Below, in pieces: positions 7,663 through 13,865 of a DNA stretch of 13,865 nucleotides. Under the pieces are notes generated by a model. It did no database searches, was not told where the DNA came from, and worked only from the letters and a program-made list of their open reading frames with translations. The stretch spans positions 1-13,865 of the forward strand of contig JADGFH010000066.1 in assembly GCA_016743925.1 (NCBI GenBank). Direction: 5' to 3'. How positions within the stretch are numbered: the stretch's first letter is position 1; the number at the start of each line of letters is the position of its first letter. This stretch comes from Labilibaculum sp. (lineage in GTDB: Bacteria > Bacteroidota > Bacteroidia > Bacteroidales > Marinifilaceae). A program made the translations under genes and the position numbers.

Positions 7663-8886
7663 ATGGGGCCATTAAGTGAAGGATCAAGGAATTTTCCACT
7701 CGGACAAGAGTTTTACCAGCCGAAAGAGGAAATGTTGGAGATTGAACGTCGACGCAAACAGTTGGCTATTGGTATTCCTAGAGAAGACCACAAAGGTGAA
7801 AATCGAATTTGTTTAACGCCCCAATCTGTAGAAGTTCTGGTGAACAATGGTCACGACGTAATGTTGGAACGTGGTGCAGGACTGGCTTCTAATTATACTG
7901 ATAAAGAGTATAGTGAGAATGGTGCCTTAATTGTGAACGAAAAAAAGGAAATTTACCAGTGCGATGTAGTGATTCAGGTTTCTCCTTTTTCGCATGCCGA
8001 AATTGATATGCTTCGAGGAAATCAAATCCTTTTTTCGGCCCTTCAAATGAAAAGCCAATGTGGTGAGAACATCCGTAAGTTGATGCAGAAAAAAGTAACT
8101 GCAATTGCGATGGAATTGGTGAAAGATCAAAATAACTTCTTTCCCGTTGTTCGTTCTATGGCCGAAATTGCTGGAATTTCAGCTGTAATGATTGCTGGAG
8201 AATATTTGAGCAAAGCTCACGGAGGAAAAGGCGTTATGCTCGGAGGAATAACAGGAATTACCCCAACCGAAGTTATTGTGTTAGGTGCAGGAACTGCATC
8301 GGAATATGCTACCAGAGCGGCCATGGGTTTAGGAGCTATGGTTAAAGTTTTTGACGATTCCATTTACCGCTTACGGCGCTTAGAGGATCATTTAGGTCAT
8401 CGGGTATTTACTTCTATTTTTCATCCTCATGTATTAGAAAAAGCATTGGCTTCGGCCGATGTTGTGATTGGCGCCTTGCGATACGAAAAAAACAAGAGTG
8501 GTTTTATCGTTACCGAAGATATGGTATCCAAAATGAAACCAGGTTCCATTATTATTGATTTGAGTATCGATCAGGGAGGATGTTTCGAAACTTCGATGAT
8601 GACAACACATAAAGACCCTGTGTTTAAAAAGTTTGGCGTATTGCATTACTGTGTGCCAAATGTGCCTTCTCATGTTTCAAGAACTGCTTCTTTAGCTTTA
8701 AGTAATATTTGTTCTCCTTTGTTATTGCAAATTGGACACAATGGTGGAGTACATCAGTTTATCAAGCACGATATGGGTTTACGTCACGGCACATATATTT
8801 ACCGAGGAATATTAACCAATCGTCGTTTAGGTGATTCTTTTGGAATTTTGGCTAAAGATATCGATTTGCTTCTTGCTGCGATGTAG
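7663..8886 (+). CDS. ald: Alanine dehydrogenase family protein (AlaDH/PNT)
   Basis: This 407-residue protein starts at ATG 7663. A TTG two codons earlier (7657) would add only Met-His and is not needed. The N-terminal AlaDH/PNT domain begins near residue 35 (AIGIPREDHKGENRICLTP, 35-53). A Rossmann NAD-binding segment follows, with VIVLGAGTASEYA at 204-216 and VKVFDDSIYRLRRL at 227-240, then IIDLSIDQGGCFE (297-309) and the C-terminal closing helix (LLLAAM). Classical alanine dehydrogenases interconvert alanine with pyruvate and ammonia using NAD. In them a substrate-binding His lies in an LHLA motif; the corresponding stretch here reads ALQMKSQ (126-132), as I recall for other Bacteroidota members, so substrate is not certain. 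The gene follows tsaE on the same strand and its last 35 bases overlap the convergent HAD gene. Confidence 0.82.
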   Translation: MGPLSEGSRNFPLGQEFYQPKEEMLEIERRRKQLAIGIPREDHKGENRICLTPQSVEVLVNNGHDVMLERGAGLASNYTDKEYSENGALIVNEKKEIYQCDVVIQVSPFSHAEIDMLRGNQILFSALQMKSQCGENIRKLMQKKVTAIAMELVKDQNNFFPVVRSMAEIAGISAVMIAGEYLSKAHGGKGVMLGGITGITPTEVIVLGAGTASEYATRAAMGLGAMVKVFDDSIYRLRRLEDHLGHRVFTSIFHPHVLEKALASADVVIGALRYEKNKSGFIVTEDMVSKMKPGSIIIDLSIDQGGCFETSMMTTHKDPVFKKFGVLHYCVPNVPSHVSRTASLALSNICSPLLLQIGHNGGVHQFIKHDMGLRHGTYIYRGILTNRRLGDSFGILAKDIDLLLAAM

Positions 8887-9709
8887 CTTGTACTATATCC
8901 TTAATAGCTTTAGCAAATCCATCATCAGTAACACTTTCCGTTACCTGATATTTGGCCTTTAATTCTTTAGGAGCATTAGCAACAACAAAACTGTGCTCTC
9001 CCCATTCTAATAAATCGATATCATTGTAGTCATTACCAATTACAAACGATTCGCTGGCTTTAATTTGTAGTTTATCGCAAAGCCATTGGCAGCCATGTCC
9101 TTTTGAAATGTGCTCAGGAAAAATTTCCATCCAAATGGATTCGTGATCCAACGGTGAAGTGGCACGTATGATTTTGATATCCGTAAATTTTGTCTTTAGT
9201 TCCTCAAACCAATCTACCTTATTGGGTAATATGGCTAAAATTTGGCAAGCATCTCTTTTGGTGTCAGATAATTGTCCAACTGGTGTTGCAAATTGCTTGT
9301 ATAAGGCTAACCTTCTGTCAAAATCAGGGTTCTTATTACCACTTTGATAGTACCAAAATTGATGATTGAGCGGAATAGGATCCAAAATCATAAAGTCAAT
9401 TTCATGATCGATTAAAATTTCAGATAAATCCTGAACTTCACTTGCTTCTATTTGTTGTGAGTAGATTAATTCTTTCGTTTCCCATTTAATGATTCCTGCG
9501 CCCGAGGAGAATATCAAATAATCGATTGGGAAATCTTCAGGTAAAACTGCCATTGCAGAATAAAGTGTTCTTCCAGTAGCAATCACTCTCGTTATTTCTT
9601 GATCTTTTAATTGGAGCAGTGTGTCGTAATTCGTTTTGCTGATGCTTCCCTGCGAAGGGAGTATTGTTCCATCTAAGTCGGTAACTACGATTTTTATATT
9701 CTGAGCCAT
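8852..9709 (-). CDS. HAD-superfamily phosphatase, Cof type
   Basis: From the ATG at 9709 this is a 285-residue protein. It has the four HAD motifs of the Cof/YbiV-like class with a large type-II cap: DLDGT (11-15, nucleophile D11 and acid D13), TGR (45-47), the SKG lysine K203, and GNDYNDIDLL (225-234). Such enzymes dephosphorylate sugar phosphates, flavin mononucleotide or similar small molecules in the cytoplasm; the exact substrate cannot be read from sequence. The frame is open for 12 more codons upstream, but they would place extra residues before the strand that carries the nucleophile, so the inner ATG (MAQNIKIVVTDLDGT) is preferred. Its 3' end runs 35 bases into the convergent ald gene. 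Upstream lies the 523-base gap that carries the 42-base array. Confidence 0.88.
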   Translation of the reverse strand: MAQNIKIVVTDLDGTILPSQGSISKTNYDTLLQLKDQEITRVIATGRTLYSAMAVLPEDFPIDYLIFSSGAGIIKWETKELIYSQQIEASEVQDLSEILIDHEIDFMILDPIPLNHQFWYYQSGNKNPDFDRRLALYKQFATPVGQLSDTKRDACQILAILPNKVDWFEELKTKFTDIKIIRATSPLDHESIWMEIFPEHISKGHGCQWLCDKLQIKASESFVIGNDYNDIDLLEWGEHSFVVANAPKELKAKYQVTESVTDDGFAKAIKDIVQATSQQEANRYL

Positions 9710-9720
9710 AAAAGAGGTTT

Positions 9721-9749
9721 TTGGGAAGAATTCCCAATTTACCAATTTA
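9721..9749 (-). promoter_or_regulatory. Palindrome and tandem octamer just upstream of the HAD phosphatase
   Basis: TTGGGAA (9721-9727) and TTCCCAA (9731-9737) form a perfect 7-base inverted repeat with a three-base loop, 12 bases before the ATG. Partly overlapping it, CCAATTTA occurs twice in tandem (9734-9741 and 9742-9749), read as TAAATTGG TAAATTGG on the coding strand, one mismatch from the TAnnTTTG promoter box. This could be an operator overlapping a weak promoter. There is no direct proof. Confidence 0.35.
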
Positions 9750-9827
9750 GAATGACAATTCTATGATAGATGATATTTATGCTGTAATATCTGCTGATAT
9801 AAGCTCACTTGTCGATAAACTTGGGCA

Positions 9828-10121
9828 GTATACTTTCAAGCGTAAAAAGAGCAATGCATTTCAGAGCAGCAGGGTATGAATGCCTGTGTACCTTATTCTT
9901 TTTCGGTAGAATAGACTACAAAGGCATTTAGTATGTGTTCTACCGCTGTGGAATATGTACCCAATGCCTTTAACATTAGTTGCTCCGTAATGGAATTGAC
10001 TTTGCGAGCATGTAGAGCCTATTCCATTTCGGTAGAGTGTCCTTTTCAAGCCTTCGATATAGATTGCTCTGTAGGGCAGTGCTCTTTTATGGTCCACGGA
10101 ATACACTGCTCTGTGTTTTCA
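9828..10121. repeat. Degenerate 42-base tandem array, about seven units
   Basis: Seven consecutive 42-base units stay exactly in register: 9828-9869, 9870-9911, 9912-9953, 9954-9995, 9996-10037, 10038-10079 and 10080-10121. Hand alignment gives 26/42 identical bases for units 2 and 5, 24/42 for units 3 and 4, 23/42 for units 6 and 7, and 22/42 for units 4 and 6. Recurrent words on the + strand are GCCTTT-like at unit positions 13-18, TTGCTCTG or TTCTACCG at 27-34, and GGTAGAA or TGGAA at the unit end. Some words occur in both orientations: CGGTAGAA (9904-9911) against TTCTACCG (9938-9945), and AAAGGCATT (9920-9928) against AATGCCTTT (9963-9971). No indels were needed within these seven units. 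The array fills most of the 523-base gap between the outer-membrane protein gene and the HAD gene. It shows no credible coding sequence; its role is unknown. Confidence 0.75.
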
Positions 10122-10122
10122 A

Positions 10123-10138
10123 TCGAATTTCAATTCGA
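10123..10138. repeat. Short perfect inverted repeat at the edge of the array
   Basis: TCGAATT (10123-10129) and AATTCGA (10132-10138) are reverse complements separated by TC. The loop is too tight for a full 7-base stem, so a hairpin would have about six pairs. It begins two bases beyond the last well-aligned 42-base unit. Confidence 0.5.
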
Positions 10139-10171
10139 GAGCAATAGCTTTCCCTTCAATCTTTTTCCATC

Positions 10172-10196
10172 TACTACAAGGGCTTGACTTGTAGTA
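10172..10196 (-). other. Stem-loop downstream of the outer-membrane protein gene
   Basis: TACTACAAG (10172-10180) and CTTGTAGTA (10188-10196) are perfect reverse complements around a seven-base loop, starting 36 bases past the stop of the 10233-13685 gene on the - strand. In the direction of that gene the stem is followed by GATGGAAAAAG, not a T-run, so it lacks the form of a standard intrinsic terminator. It may end or protect the transcript, or bind a protein. Confidence 0.45.
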
Positions 10197-10232
10197 ATTA
10201 GCAAGATAAAAATTCATTATTATATCACAGCT

Positions 10233-13200
10233 CTAGAAATAAGCCCTCACTTCTACATTGCCAACATGAATTGTTTTACCAATTTCGCTACTGCGTCCGT
10301 TGTAGGAAACACTAAGCTGGAATAATTTAGATAGCTGTTGATTGTATCCAAGACTCCATGTTGTGTTGTTGCCTGGTAAAAAACCTTCTAACATTTCGTA
10401 AGCAATGGAGCTATTCGAATCGGCATTGTAATCAACAGTTAGAAAATTTACGGTGGCCATTAATTTTGCTGATTTTGCAAGTCCATAATTGCATTCAGCT
10501 CCAATATTGTGCGTGCTCGACTTTTCTGTAGCCAGATTGTTTTCCTTGTCATTATAGGTGTAATTTAAACCAAACTGAAATTGAAGTGATGGCTGAAATT
10601 TGGCTTGTAACTCATTCTTAATTTCTTCAATGGAATAGTTCTTATCCGTAAACGATTCATTGTTTAATTTCTTTTTGCCAAGATCTATTCGATTGCTTAA
10701 TTGATTTGAGTTTCCTACTTTCCATTGAAAGCGAAAGCCATTTTGAGTGAATTTTCTGCGCTCAAAACCTTGCGTTAGCAATTGTTTACCATTACTACTT
10801 AGGTGAATTATATCCCAATTGGTTTTCGATTTAGGCTTTTTGTAGGAAAAGGTGTTCTGAAAGCTAGAGTTAATTGTAATTAGATTTGTATTAGAAGCAT
10901 AAGCCTTAAACGGATTGGCATAGAGCTTGAAATCATCTTTCAAACTTTTTTTAGCCAATCGATAGGCAAATCGGTTACTAAAGCGTTTAAAAAAGGAGGC
11001 GAATTTCTTTTTGGATTTTAATTGTCGCAAACGCAAATAAAAAGTTTGGCGATACTCGCTTGTATATACTTTCTGATAGTTGTTTGTGTTGGTACCAATT
11101 CGAATGTAATTTGCTTCATCTTTAAAGCTGGCAATCTCAAATTCATTAATCTCTTTAACTTCATTTTCGTTATAATCCGTCCATCGGTAAATTCCTTGCC
11201 CTTGGTTTACCTCTACGTACGAAAATTCTTTCTCGCTTTCTAATCCCGATCCTAGCTCATAATAGGTAGATGTTTGCAATAAACCTTTTTTAATATTGCT
11301 TCGATGTTCCAACTTACCCAGAAATGTATTTTCAGGCTTTTCATCGGAATAATTGTTATCAAGAATAGATAGTTTTCGGTAAATGGTTTCAATCTTAAGC
11401 TGATTTTTCCGGTTCTTTTTTAGCCAAATGTTTGCTCCAAAATCTCGCGATTCACTTTGCTCACTAAGTTGATTTTCTCCAGCTAAATAATCTTTTCTTT
11501 TCTGATAATAAACCTGAAAGTTGTTAATGGAAGAATCTCTATTAGTGATGTAGAATTTGTAAGAATAAAATGAGAAACTATTCTTCAGTAAACTTTTGTC
11601 AGCCTTATTTTTCCATTGATTGTTCTCGTTTTCGGTTTGTACACCAATTTTTGCAAAATTGAATAGGTAAGAAGTGTTTAGCTGATGGCGATAGAACTTA
11701 CTATCCAATTCATCCTGATCTGTGCTAAGGGAATTACCATTAAAATCGACAGCCAAATTTTGTTTCGCAAAGCGTAAAGCCAAAGCGTGTTTGTTTCCTT
11801 GGTAGTTCGATTTTTTATTTAAAATTGAAAAATCATAGCTAGCTTGTCCCCAATTATGGTTCGAGAAAGTATTGCTTATACCGTAATAATTTTCGTTAGA
11901 TTTTGTAAAATCTTCTTGAAGATTCCAGTCTCTTTCGTATTCTGTAGACCGAAATGGTTCTATTTCTGAGAAATTTTTATCGATATAACGGAAAGCAAAT
12001 TGGCTTGTAAAAGCTTTAAGTGTATCTGCAAAGTTGAATTTCTTTTCAAGAGATAAGTCTATCGCCGTTCCCTGATTGTCTTTATCATTAAGCGATGAAA
12101 AGGTATTTACATCCTTATTGCTAAGCGCCAACTCAAATGTTGAATGAAAATTCTTGCCTAATTCACTTTCTCCACCCAAAGTGAACAATTGTTTCTTTTC
12201 TGGTGCTACCAATTGAATAACTGGCTCGTATTCACCTTGCGAAACTCCATTTAAAGGATCAATCCATTGGTAAACGCGACCATTGGCTGCACCATTAACT
12301 TGTTGGTAATTTCCGTTGTTTGGGCCAACAAAAGAGAAGTTTGCTCGGTAAATGGCACTATCAGCATTTGTCGAATATTCATAAACATCGTAGTCAATTC
12401 CTTCAATTAACCGACTTGTCTTTTTGTAAAGAACAAAATCATTTGAGTATTCAGTTGTTTTGATATTTGGAACTTGGGCCAATTCAAGTTGATCGCCGAT
12501 ATCGCTCAACAGTTGTTTGTTCTCATCACTTAAGGATTGATCGATAGATTGATTTTTGCTGTCTTGCTCGTGATAAAAACTGAACCAGAATTTTCCATTC
12601 TTGGTTTTTAATTCATTGCTAGTAAAGAGTAGGTAGCGGGAATAGTTTTCTTCAGAATATTCGAACTCAACTATTATTCGGGAGTTTCTAGTAATTGCCT
12701 GTTTTGTTGTAAAGCTAAGTTCGGATGTGTTGTAGTTAATCACATAATCGTTGCTTTCACCTCGATCTAGTAATTTTCCATCTAAATAAACTTTTTCGGT
12801 ACCAGCCAAAACGACAATATACCTTTCGTTGTTGGCGCCGGTTAAACGGTACGGTCCTTGAATTCCTTCTAAACCAGCTATTGTTATTCTGTTGAACTTC
12901 CCTTTAGAAATGGAAGCACTTATGGTCGATTTAAATTCTGTTTCGCTAGTTTTGTTTTTGGAGAGTAAGCCGGAAAATCTTCCACCTTGTACTTTTTTAT
13001 AGAACTTCATGAATTTGCCTGTTGGGGCTTCCAATTCGTAATCTCCTAAGGTCAATTCTTTCGTATCGTCGTAAAGTTGAATGTAAATCCGATCAAAATC
13101 TTGAATATTCTGCGTGTTCCCATCTGGTTGTATGGGAATGTTGTTATCCGATATCGCAGCTAGAATATTAATATCTTCACTTAGTTTACCTGATAATTGT

Positions 13201-13685
13201 AGGTTCAGATTGGAGTTGACCACCACATCCTGATTATTTCCATAAGAGATTCCCCTTGTGTAATTCCCTTGTTTTTCGAGTTGGCCTCCAGAAAATAAGC
13301 CACTGGTTTTATTTGGAGCGCGAATGGCAAATTTATTAACGCCTCTTTTTGCTGATAAGTTAATTTGGGAAAGATCTCGTTGGTAGCTAGGTCTTGAAAT
13401 ATTATAGTCAAATATTCTATATTTAATTGAAATAGAATCTGTAATGGTTTTTAGTTTATTCGATGGAATAAACAATCCCTTGCTTAATACGATTTCATAC
13501 CAGGATTTATCTACTGATTTGTTTTGAAGGGATACTGTAACTGTTTCAGGTAAAATTAATAAAGAATCTAACTGAATTGTATCCCTATTTAAGTGAATGA
13601 TCTTGCTTCTTAAATTGCTTTGTGTTTGCCCAAGCATTTTAAAACCAGATAAAATCAGCAATATGAAAAGCAATCGAAATCTCAA
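10233..13685 (-). CDS. Large outer-membrane beta-barrel-like protein of unknown function
   Basis: This is a 1150-residue protein. Its start is TTG at 13685: an in-frame TAA lies five codons upstream, and this start gives a good signal peptide (MRFRLLFILLILSGFKMLGQ), whereas the first ATG (residue 17) would cut into it. After a periplasmic-looking region come RGISYGNNQDVVVNSNLN (144-161), AAISDNNIPIQPDGNTQ (176-192) and GIQGPYRLTGANNERYIV (274-291), conserved blocks I recall from uncharacterised Bacteroidota outer-membrane proteins and partly from SprA-like proteins. The remainder is alternating aromatic/polar strands typical of a beta barrel, ending in VRAYF with the C-terminal Phe common in barrel proteins. 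DYNENEVKEINEFE (837-850) looks like a calcium-binding loop. The C-terminal motif YEMLEGFLPG is at 1096-1105. Substrate or partner unknown. It is transcribed away from the waaA-like gene. Confidence 0.75.
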   Translation of the reverse strand: MRFRLLFILLILSGFKMLGQTQSNLRSKIIHLNRDTIQLDSLLILPETVTVSLQNKSVDKSWYEIVLSKGLFIPSNKLKTITDSISIKYRIFDYNISRPSYQRDLSQINLSAKRGVNKFAIRAPNKTSGLFSGGQLEKQGNYTRGISYGNNQDVVVNSNLNLQLSGKLSEDINILAAISDNNIPIQPDGNTQNIQDFDRIYIQLYDDTKELTLGDYELEAPTGKFMKFYKKVQGGRFSGLLSKNKTSETEFKSTISASISKGKFNRITIAGLEGIQGPYRLTGANNERYIVVLAGTEKVYLDGKLLDRGESNDYVINYNTSELSFTTKQAITRNSRIIVEFEYSEENYSRYLLFTSNELKTKNGKFWFSFYHEQDSKNQSIDQSLSDENKQLLSDIGDQLELAQVPNIKTTEYSNDFVLYKKTSRLIEGIDYDVYEYSTNADSAIYRANFSFVGPNNGNYQQVNGAANGRVYQWIDPLNGVSQGEYEPVIQLVAPEKKQLFTLGGESELGKNFHSTFELALSNKDVNTFSSLNDKDNQGTAIDLSLEKKFNFADTLKAFTSQFAFRYIDKNFSEIEPFRSTEYERDWNLQEDFTKSNENYYGISNTFSNHNWGQASYDFSILNKKSNYQGNKHALALRFAKQNLAVDFNGNSLSTDQDELDSKFYRHQLNTSYLFNFAKIGVQTENENNQWKNKADKSLLKNSFSFYSYKFYITNRDSSINNFQVYYQKRKDYLAGENQLSEQSESRDFGANIWLKKNRKNQLKIETIYRKLSILDNNYSDEKPENTFLGKLEHRSNIKKGLLQTSTYYELGSGLESEKEFSYVEVNQGQGIYRWTDYNENEVKEINEFEIASFKDEANYIRIGTNTNNYQKVYTSEYRQTFYLRLRQLKSKKKFASFFKRFSNRFAYRLAKKSLKDDFKLYANPFKAYASNTNLITINSSFQNTFSYKKPKSKTNWDIIHLSSNGKQLLTQGFERRKFTQNGFRFQWKVGNSNQLSNRIDLGKKKLNNESFTDKNYSIEEIKNELQAKFQPSLQFQFGLNYTYNDKENNLATEKSSTHNIGAECNYGLAKSAKLMATVNFLTVDYNADSNSSIAYEMLEGFLPGNNTTWSLGYNQQLSKLFQLSVSYNGRSSEIGKTIHVGNVEVRAYF

Positions 13686-13709
13686 ATGATGTAATTGTTA
13701 GAATCAGTG

Positions 13710-13743
13710 TGAAAATGAAATCGTTTAGACTGAAAACGAAATC
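13710..13743. promoter_or_regulatory. Near-perfect direct repeat in a divergent promoter region
   Basis: TGAAAATGAAATC (13710-13722) and TGAAAACGAAATC (13731-13743) match at 12 of 13 bases and start 21 bases apart, two turns of the helix. They sit between the two divergent genes, 25 bases from the start of the outer-membrane protein gene and 17 bases upstream of the -7 box of the other gene. This is the geometry of an operator for a regulator that binds one face of the DNA. No known motif is recognised. Confidence 0.45.
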
Positions 13744-13759
13744 TACCACCTAAAATTAT

Positions 13760-13767
13760 TAGTTTTG
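13760..13767 (+). promoter_or_regulatory. Probable promoter -7 box for the waaA-like gene
   Basis: TAGTTTTG is a full match to TAnnTTTG, located 52 bases before the ATG at 13820. A clear -33 TTTG is not visible; the direct repeat at 13731-13743 occupies that position, so activation by a bound protein is conceivable. Confidence 0.5.
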
Positions 13768-13819
13768 CAGAGAATAAATATAAGGAAGCTATTTCAGTTA
13801 ACAGTTACAAATTTCAATT

Positions 13820-13865
13820 ATGGTTCTCTTTTACAATCTTTCCATACGATTCTATGTGTTTGCAG
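13820..13865 (+). CDS. waaA: Start of a probable Kdo transferase gene (partial)
   Basis: From the ATG at 13820 the frame is open to the window edge and encodes MVLFYNLSIRFYVFA. This resembles the N-terminal membrane anchor of Bacteroidota 3-deoxy-D-manno-octulosonic-acid transferase (typically M-x-x-x-YNLSIRLY...A), which adds Kdo to lipid A in lipopolysaccharide synthesis. A promoter-like box lies upstream. Only 15 codons are visible, so both the gene and its name are tentative. Confidence 0.5.
   Translation, partial: MVLFYNLSIRFYVFA

Noticed and set aside
9707..9745. Longer HAD phosphatase start giving 12 extra residues
   Set aside because: The inner ATG places the nucleophile strand at the usual distance from the N terminus, and the extra codons overlap the palindrome and tandem octamer.
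9861..10106. An 81-codon - strand reading in the same gap
   Set aside because: It would start at GTG inside the array, overlaps the opposite reading, and resembles no protein family I know. It is treated as a by-product of the repeat.
9828..10121. The repeat region as a CRISPR array
   Set aside because: Units are contiguous and diverged along their whole length. There are no identical repeats alternating with unique spacers, and no cas genes nearby.
9933..10187. An 84-codon + strand reading with a cysteine-rich 14-residue pattern
   Set aside because: The pattern follows from the 42-base DNA repeat. The reading has no ribosome site or promoter, is interrupted by TAG at 9912-9914 within the same array, and the opposite strand is equally open.
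10172..10196. Stem-loop as a standard intrinsic terminator
   Set aside because: The 9-base stem is good, but no T-run follows it on the - strand, so it was listed only as a stem-loop of unknown role.
11022..11243. Hydrophobic 73-codon + strand reading inside the outer-membrane protein gene
   Set aside because: It is the antisense shadow of a long gene with consistent protein-level features, and it has no start signals of its own.

Overview
The window looks like chromosomal DNA of a Bacteroidota bacterium, probably a marine or anaerobic member of Bacteroidales/Marinilabiliales. The evidence is AT-rich codon use, several TAnnTTTG promoter-like boxes (the Bacteroidota -7 element), few Shine-Dalgarno sequences, and two genes specific to the type IX secretion system (T9SS) of this phylum. 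The genus cannot be fixed from sequence alone.

Layout. Positions 1-1705 hold a housekeeping block on the + strand: the 3' end of a TrmB-like tRNA methyltransferase, a one-base-overlapping alkyltransferase-like protein, an Mrp/ApbC P-loop ATPase, and a clear intrinsic terminator. After a 242-base promoter region, positions 1901-8886 form a + strand run: a very large TPR lipoprotein of the PorW/SprE family, the receiver-PglZ response regulator PorX, TsaE (tRNA t6A synthesis) and an alanine dehydrogenase-family enzyme. A Cof-type HAD phosphatase lies on the - strand, and its 3' end overlaps the alanine dehydrogenase gene tail to tail by 35 bases. Positions 9710-10232 contain no credible gene but hold the most unusual structure in the window, a diverged in-phase array of seven 42-base units. 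A 1150-residue outer-membrane beta-barrel-like protein of unknown function fills 10233-13685 on the - strand. The window ends in a divergent promoter region and the first 15 codons of a gene that resembles waaA/kdtA (Kdo transferase).

How the genes fit together. PorW/SprE and PorX both belong to T9SS, one as an envelope lipoprotein and one as a cytoplasmic regulator. Here they are neighbours and may be co-transcribed. The large outer-membrane protein and the possible Kdo transferase add an envelope theme, but nothing in the sequence proves that they work with T9SS. TrmB, TsaE, the Mrp ATPase, the HAD phosphatase and alanine dehydrogenase are ordinary metabolic or RNA-modification functions.

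Best candidates for something undescribed are the 42-base degenerate array, the triplicated domain at the C terminus of PorW, and the large outer-membrane protein. No CRISPR array, tRNA, rRNA, transposase or phage gene was seen.
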